From Paraburkholderia sp. BL9I2N2 (GTDB lineage: Bacteria; Pseudomonadota; Gammaproteobacteria; Burkholderiales; Burkholderiaceae): 64,000 nt of DNA. Below, piece by piece: positions 60,884 to 64,000 of the stretch (position 1 is its first letter; every line of letters starts with the position of its first letter). The DNA lies in assembly GCF_004339745.1 (NCBI RefSeq), contig NZ_SMGP01000004.1, positions 1,054,001-1,118,000 of the forward strand. Direction: 5' to 3'. Below the pieces are notes generated by a model, which ran no database searches, had not been told where the DNA came from, and saw only the letters and a program-made list of their open reading frames with translations. Both the position numbers and the translations under genes were made by a program.

Positions 60884-62149
60884 ATGAAACAAGCAACGCC
60901 TGATTTCTTCCTGCACAGGCTGCCGTCGCGCGATTCGCGACGGCAGCGCGCGCGCGCGCCCGCGCGGTTGCTGATCTACGCAACGTTGGCGCTGTGCGCT
61001 GCGTGCCACAAGCCGGCCCCGCCGCCGCAGGCCGGCGCGGCCGAAGTGACCGTGATGCAGGTCGAGCCGCACGATACGCCGGTCGAGTTCGAGTTCACCG
61101 CGCAGACGCAGAGCTCACGCGAAGTGGAGATTCGCGCCCGCGTGGACGGCTTTCTCGATAAGCGGGTCTATACCGAGGGTCAACTGGTCCATGCCGGGCA
61201 GACGCTCTTCCTGATGGACCCGAAACCATTCGAGGCCGCGCTGCAGACGGCCAAGGGCCAACTCGCGCAGCAGGAGGCGCGGCTCTATGTGACGAAGGCC
61301 AATCTCGCGCGCGTGATCCCGCTCGCCGCGCAGAACGCCTTGAGCAAGAAGGATCTGGACGACGCAACCGGCAACGAGAAGAGCGCGGAAGCGGCCGTGA
61401 TCGCCGCCAAGGGGCAGGTGCAGACGGCGGAACTCAACCTCAGCTATACAACCATCAAATCGCCGCTCAACGGTCTGTCGAGCTTCGCGAGACAGCAGGA
61501 CGGCAGCTATGTGACGGCCGGACAGGCCGGCTTGCTGACGTATGTCTACCAGCTCGATCCGATGTGGGTGAACTTCAGCATCTCCGAGAACGAGTTGCTC
61601 AGATACCGCGACGAGATCACCAAGGGCGCCCTTCGGTTTCCGGCTGATAACGACTTCATCGTGACTGTCTTGCTGGCCGACGGCAGCCAGTTTCCCGATC
61701 AGGGCCATATTAACTTCACCAATCCTGCGTTCAGCACGGAAACGGGCACGTTCCTGGTTCGTGCGTCGTTTGCGAATGCTCAAGGCACGCTGCGGCCCGG
61801 ACAGTTCGTGCGTGCTCGCGTGGCCGGTGCGGTGCGCCCGAACGCGATTCTCGTGCCGCAGCGCGCGGTATTGCAAGGCTCGAAGAGTCACTTTGTATGG
61901 GTCGTCGACAACGACTCGAAAGCTCATCAGCGTGTCGTCGAAGTCGGCGAATGGCATGGCGACGACTGGTTCATCACGCAGGGATTGAAGGCCGGCGAGC
62001 GGGTCGTCGTCGACGGCGCGCTCCGCGTTACCGCCGATACACCGCTGAAGATAGTGGCATCGCCCCCACCCGCCGCGGCAGCCGACGCGCCAGAGGAGGG
62101 AAGCACCGGTTCGAAGGCGCGCCCATCCAGTACGGTCGCGGCAAAATAA
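60884..62149 (+). CDS. RND efflux periplasmic adaptor (membrane fusion protein)
   Basis: 421 residues from ATG 60884. Signal with lipobox-like LCAACH (Cys about 45). Adaptor domains in order: barrel-sandwich half (FTAQTQSSREVEIRARVDGFLDKRVYTEGQLVHAGQTLFLMDP), alpha hairpin (TAKGQLAQQEARLYVTKANLARVIPLAAQNALSKKDLDDA), barrel half (LNLSYTTIKSPLNGLSS), beta barrel (FSISENELLRYRDEITKG), membrane-proximal domain with LRPGQFVRARVAGAVRPNAILVPQRAVLQ. Connects the pump at 62163 to an outer-membrane channel. It ends 13 bp before the pump gene. Confidence 0.93.
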   Translation: MKQATPDFFLHRLPSRDSRRQRARAPARLLIYATLALCAACHKPAPPPQAGAAEVTVMQVEPHDTPVEFEFTAQTQSSREVEIRARVDGFLDKRVYTEGQLVHAGQTLFLMDPKPFEAALQTAKGQLAQQEARLYVTKANLARVIPLAAQNALSKKDLDDATGNEKSAEAAVIAAKGQVQTAELNLSYTTIKSPLNGLSSFARQQDGSYVTAGQAGLLTYVYQLDPMWVNFSISENELLRYRDEITKGALRFPADNDFIVTVLLADGSQFPDQGHINFTNPAFSTETGTFLVRASFANAQGTLRPGQFVRARVAGAVRPNAILVPQRAVLQGSKSHFVWVVDNDSKAHQRVVEVGEWHGDDWFITQGLKAGERVVVDGALRVTADTPLKIVASPPPAAAADAPEEGSTGSKARPSSTVAAK

Positions 62150-62162
62150 ACGGGCGAGCGAT

Positions 62163-64000
62163 ATGAACCTGTCCCACTTCTGCATCGACCGTCCGATCTT
62201 TGCGTCGGTGATATCGATTGTCATCACGCTTGGTGGCGCCGTCGCGATGGTCAATCTGCCGATCGCGCAGTACCCGGACATCACGCCGCCGCAGATCACG
62301 ATCTCCGCGACCTATCCAGGTGCGAGCGCCGACGTGGTCGCCAACAATGTGGCCGCGCCGATCGAGCAGCAGGTGAACGGCGCGGACAACATGATCTACA
62401 TGAGCTCGTCGAGCTCATCGACCGGCAACCTGACCGTCAATGCGTACTTCCAGATCGGCACCAACCCGGAACTCGCGCAGGTCGATGTGCAAAACCGTGT
62501 GAACCTCGCGTTGCCGCAGTTGCCGCAATCGGTGCAGGCGCAAGGCATCCAGGTACAGAAGAAGTCGTCGGCGTTCATGATGGTGATCGCGATCTATTCG
62601 CCGAGCGAGCGCTACGACGCGACCTACATCGCCAACTACGCCAACATTTACGTGCTCGATGCGTTGAAACGCATTCCCGGCGCCAATCAGTCGGCCATCT
62701 TCGGCACGCCCGACTACGCGATGCGAATATGGCTGAAGCCCGATCGCATGGCGCAACTGGGCATCACGGCCGGCGACGTGCAGAAAGCCGTCGCCAACCA
62801 GAACCAGCAGTTTGCTGTCGGCCGCCTTGGGCAGTCGCCGACGGGCTCGCCCGTTGAACAGTCGTTCGCGGTCACGACCACGGGCCGGCTCGCCGACCCC
62901 GCCGAGTTCGAAAACATCATCATTCGCGCGGCCAGCGGCGGCGCGGCGATCGTGCGCCTGAAGGACATCGGCCGCGCGGCGCTCGGGCAGAAGGACTATT
63001 CGATCCGCAGCCGCTATCAGGGCAAACCGGCGACAGTCATGGCCGTGTACCAGCAACCTGGCGCGAACGCGCTTGACGTGTCGAAACAGGTGCGCGCGAC
63101 GCTCGCCGAGATGAAGAAGACGTTTCCGGAGGGGCTCGAATACAGCGTCGCGATGGACACAACCGAGTTCACCCGCGCATCCATTTCGGATGTCGTGCAT
63201 ACCTTTTTCGAAGCACTGGTGCTGGTCGTGATCGTCGTGTTCGCGTTCCTGCAGAGCCTGCGTGCGACGCTGATTCCGGTGCTGGCGGTTCCCGTATCGA
63301 TTGTCGGCACCTTCATGGGGATGCTGGCGCTCGGTTTCTCGATCAACATGCTGACGCTGTTCGGCATGGTGCTCGCAATCGGCATCGTCGTGGACGACGC
63401 GATTGTCGTGATCGAGAACGTCGAGCGCAACATGAACGTGCACAAGCTGAGTCCAAAAGACGCCGCCAAGCGGGCAATGGACGAAGTCTCCGGCCCGGTC
63501 ATTGCTATCGTGCTGGTGCTGTGCGCGGTGTTCGTGCCGGTGGCATTCCTCGGCGGCATCACGGGCCAGCTGTACAAGCAGTTCGCGATCACGATTGCGA
63601 TCTCGGTGGTGTTCTCGGGCCTGGTTGCACTGACGCTGTCGCCGGCGCTGGCCGCATTGCTGCTCAAGCCCGGCCATCACGAAAAGCGCGGCTTCTTCAA
63701 GTGGTTCGACAGGAACTTCGAAAGGATGACGAACAGCTATACGCGTGCGGTCAAGCTGGTCATCAAGCGGTTCGTCGTGGCACTGTTGCTGTTTGGGGGG
63801 ATGATCGCGCTCGCGGTCGTCATGATGCGTTCGATACCGACTTCGTTTCTGCCGCCGGAAGACCAGGGCTATCTGCTCGGCGCGATCATCATGCCGGACG
63901 CAGCAAGCCTCGATCGCACGGGCGACGTATCGCAGCACGTCACCGACTACTTCATGAAGCAGGATGCCGTGGGGAGCGTGACGATCGTCGATGGTTACAG
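62163..64000 (+). CDS. RND inner-membrane efflux pump (HAE1 type), 3' end outside window
   Basis: 612 residues visible of about 1050. Starts MNLSHFCIDRPIFASVISIVI, then the porter domain (PDITPPQITISATYPGASADVV, NGADNMIYMSSSSSSTGN). Helix 4 carries the proton-relay pair in GIVVDDAIVVIENVERN; helix 5-6 region VIAIVLVLCAVFVPVAFLGGITGQLYKQFA is typical of hydrophobe/amphiphile pumps such as AcrB/MexB. Expels drugs or solvents with the adaptor upstream. No outer-membrane gene is in the window. Confidence 0.94.
   Translation, partial: MNLSHFCIDRPIFASVISIVITLGGAVAMVNLPIAQYPDITPPQITISATYPGASADVVANNVAAPIEQQVNGADNMIYMSSSSSSTGNLTVNAYFQIGTNPELAQVDVQNRVNLALPQLPQSVQAQGIQVQKKSSAFMMVIAIYSPSERYDATYIANYANIYVLDALKRIPGANQSAIFGTPDYAMRIWLKPDRMAQLGITAGDVQKAVANQNQQFAVGRLGQSPTGSPVEQSFAVTTTGRLADPAEFENIIIRAASGGAAIVRLKDIGRAALGQKDYSIRSRYQGKPATVMAVYQQPGANALDVSKQVRATLAEMKKTFPEGLEYSVAMDTTEFTRASISDVVHTFFEALVLVVIVVFAFLQSLRATLIPVLAVPVSIVGTFMGMLALGFSINMLTLFGMVLAIGIVVDDAIVVIENVERNMNVHKLSPKDAAKRAMDEVSGPVIAIVLVLCAVFVPVAFLGGITGQLYKQFAITIAISVVFSGLVALTLSPALAALLLKPGHHEKRGFFKWFDRNFERMTNSYTRAVKLVIKRFVVALLLFGGMIALAVVMMRSIPTSFLPPEDQGYLLGAIIMPDAASLDRTGDVSQHVTDYFMKQDAVGSVTIVDGY

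Noticed and set aside
62415..63938. 507-residue minus-strand frame over the RND pump
   Set aside because: Antisense to the RND pump, whose plus-strand reading is continuous and full of family motifs.

Overview
The window looks like a chromosomal segment of a high-GC betaproteobacterium, most likely Paraburkholderia or a close Burkholderiales relative. The clues are two small secreted DUF4148 proteins, DUF3300/DUF2950 gene pairs, GcvA-type LysR and DeoR regulators, and the overall gene style. No rRNA, tRNA, CRISPR array or complete insertion sequence was recognised. The genus is an inference.

Left third (1-28,151): metabolic and envelope genes. A minus-strand polyamine-type ABC importer operon (4838 to beyond 1) has a frameshifted permease gene and carries two unrelated substrate-binding proteins. 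It is divergent from a LysR regulator. Then come a Ca2+/H+ antiporter, a BON protein, 3-methyladenine DNA glycosylase, a CBS protein, ribA, an NmrA-like/AraC divergent pair and an oxidative-stress type ECF sigma locus (14169-18674: anti-sigma, ECF sigma, second anti-sigma-like protein, DUF4148, catalase-like peroxidase, cytochrome b561). Five look-alike promoters (GGAATA, 14-15 bp, then about GTGTTCGC) lie inside this locus and suggest an autoregulated ECF regulon. A dimethylglycine-dehydrogenase-like enzyme divergent from a DeoR regulator, a 1152-residue SNF2 protein and two cell-wall lipoproteins (LytM-like, RlpA-like) complete this part.

Right part (28,656-60,866): a stress or low-oxygen island. 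It holds a large GH63-type glucosidase, two DUF3300 proteins, DUF2950, a SulP transporter, two nearly identical PPK2 polyphosphate kinases on about 1.05-kb direct repeats, an AspT-like transporter, D-lactate dehydrogenase, an orphan amino-acid binding protein, an ArsB/NhaD-like permease, and many small secreted or membrane proteins of unknown function. Two parallel FixL/FixJ-like modules are present, each followed by a stand-alone receiver; the first FixJ-like regulator is broken by a one-base frameshift.

The main discovery is a shared promoter architecture in this island. Nine copies of an 18-bp dyad (about ATTGRACC-WW-GGTYCAAT) lie upstream of these genes, in most cases with a -10-like hexamer starting 22-24 bp after the dyad, so the dyad would be centred near -43. 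At the two PPK2 loci the dyad faces a -10-like box in both directions. This implies one dimeric activator controlling the whole island, plausibly one of the local FixJ-like regulators, though a CRP/FNR-type protein is not excluded.

The right edge (60,884-64,000) is the start of an RND efflux operon (adaptor plus inner-membrane pump, truncated by the window).
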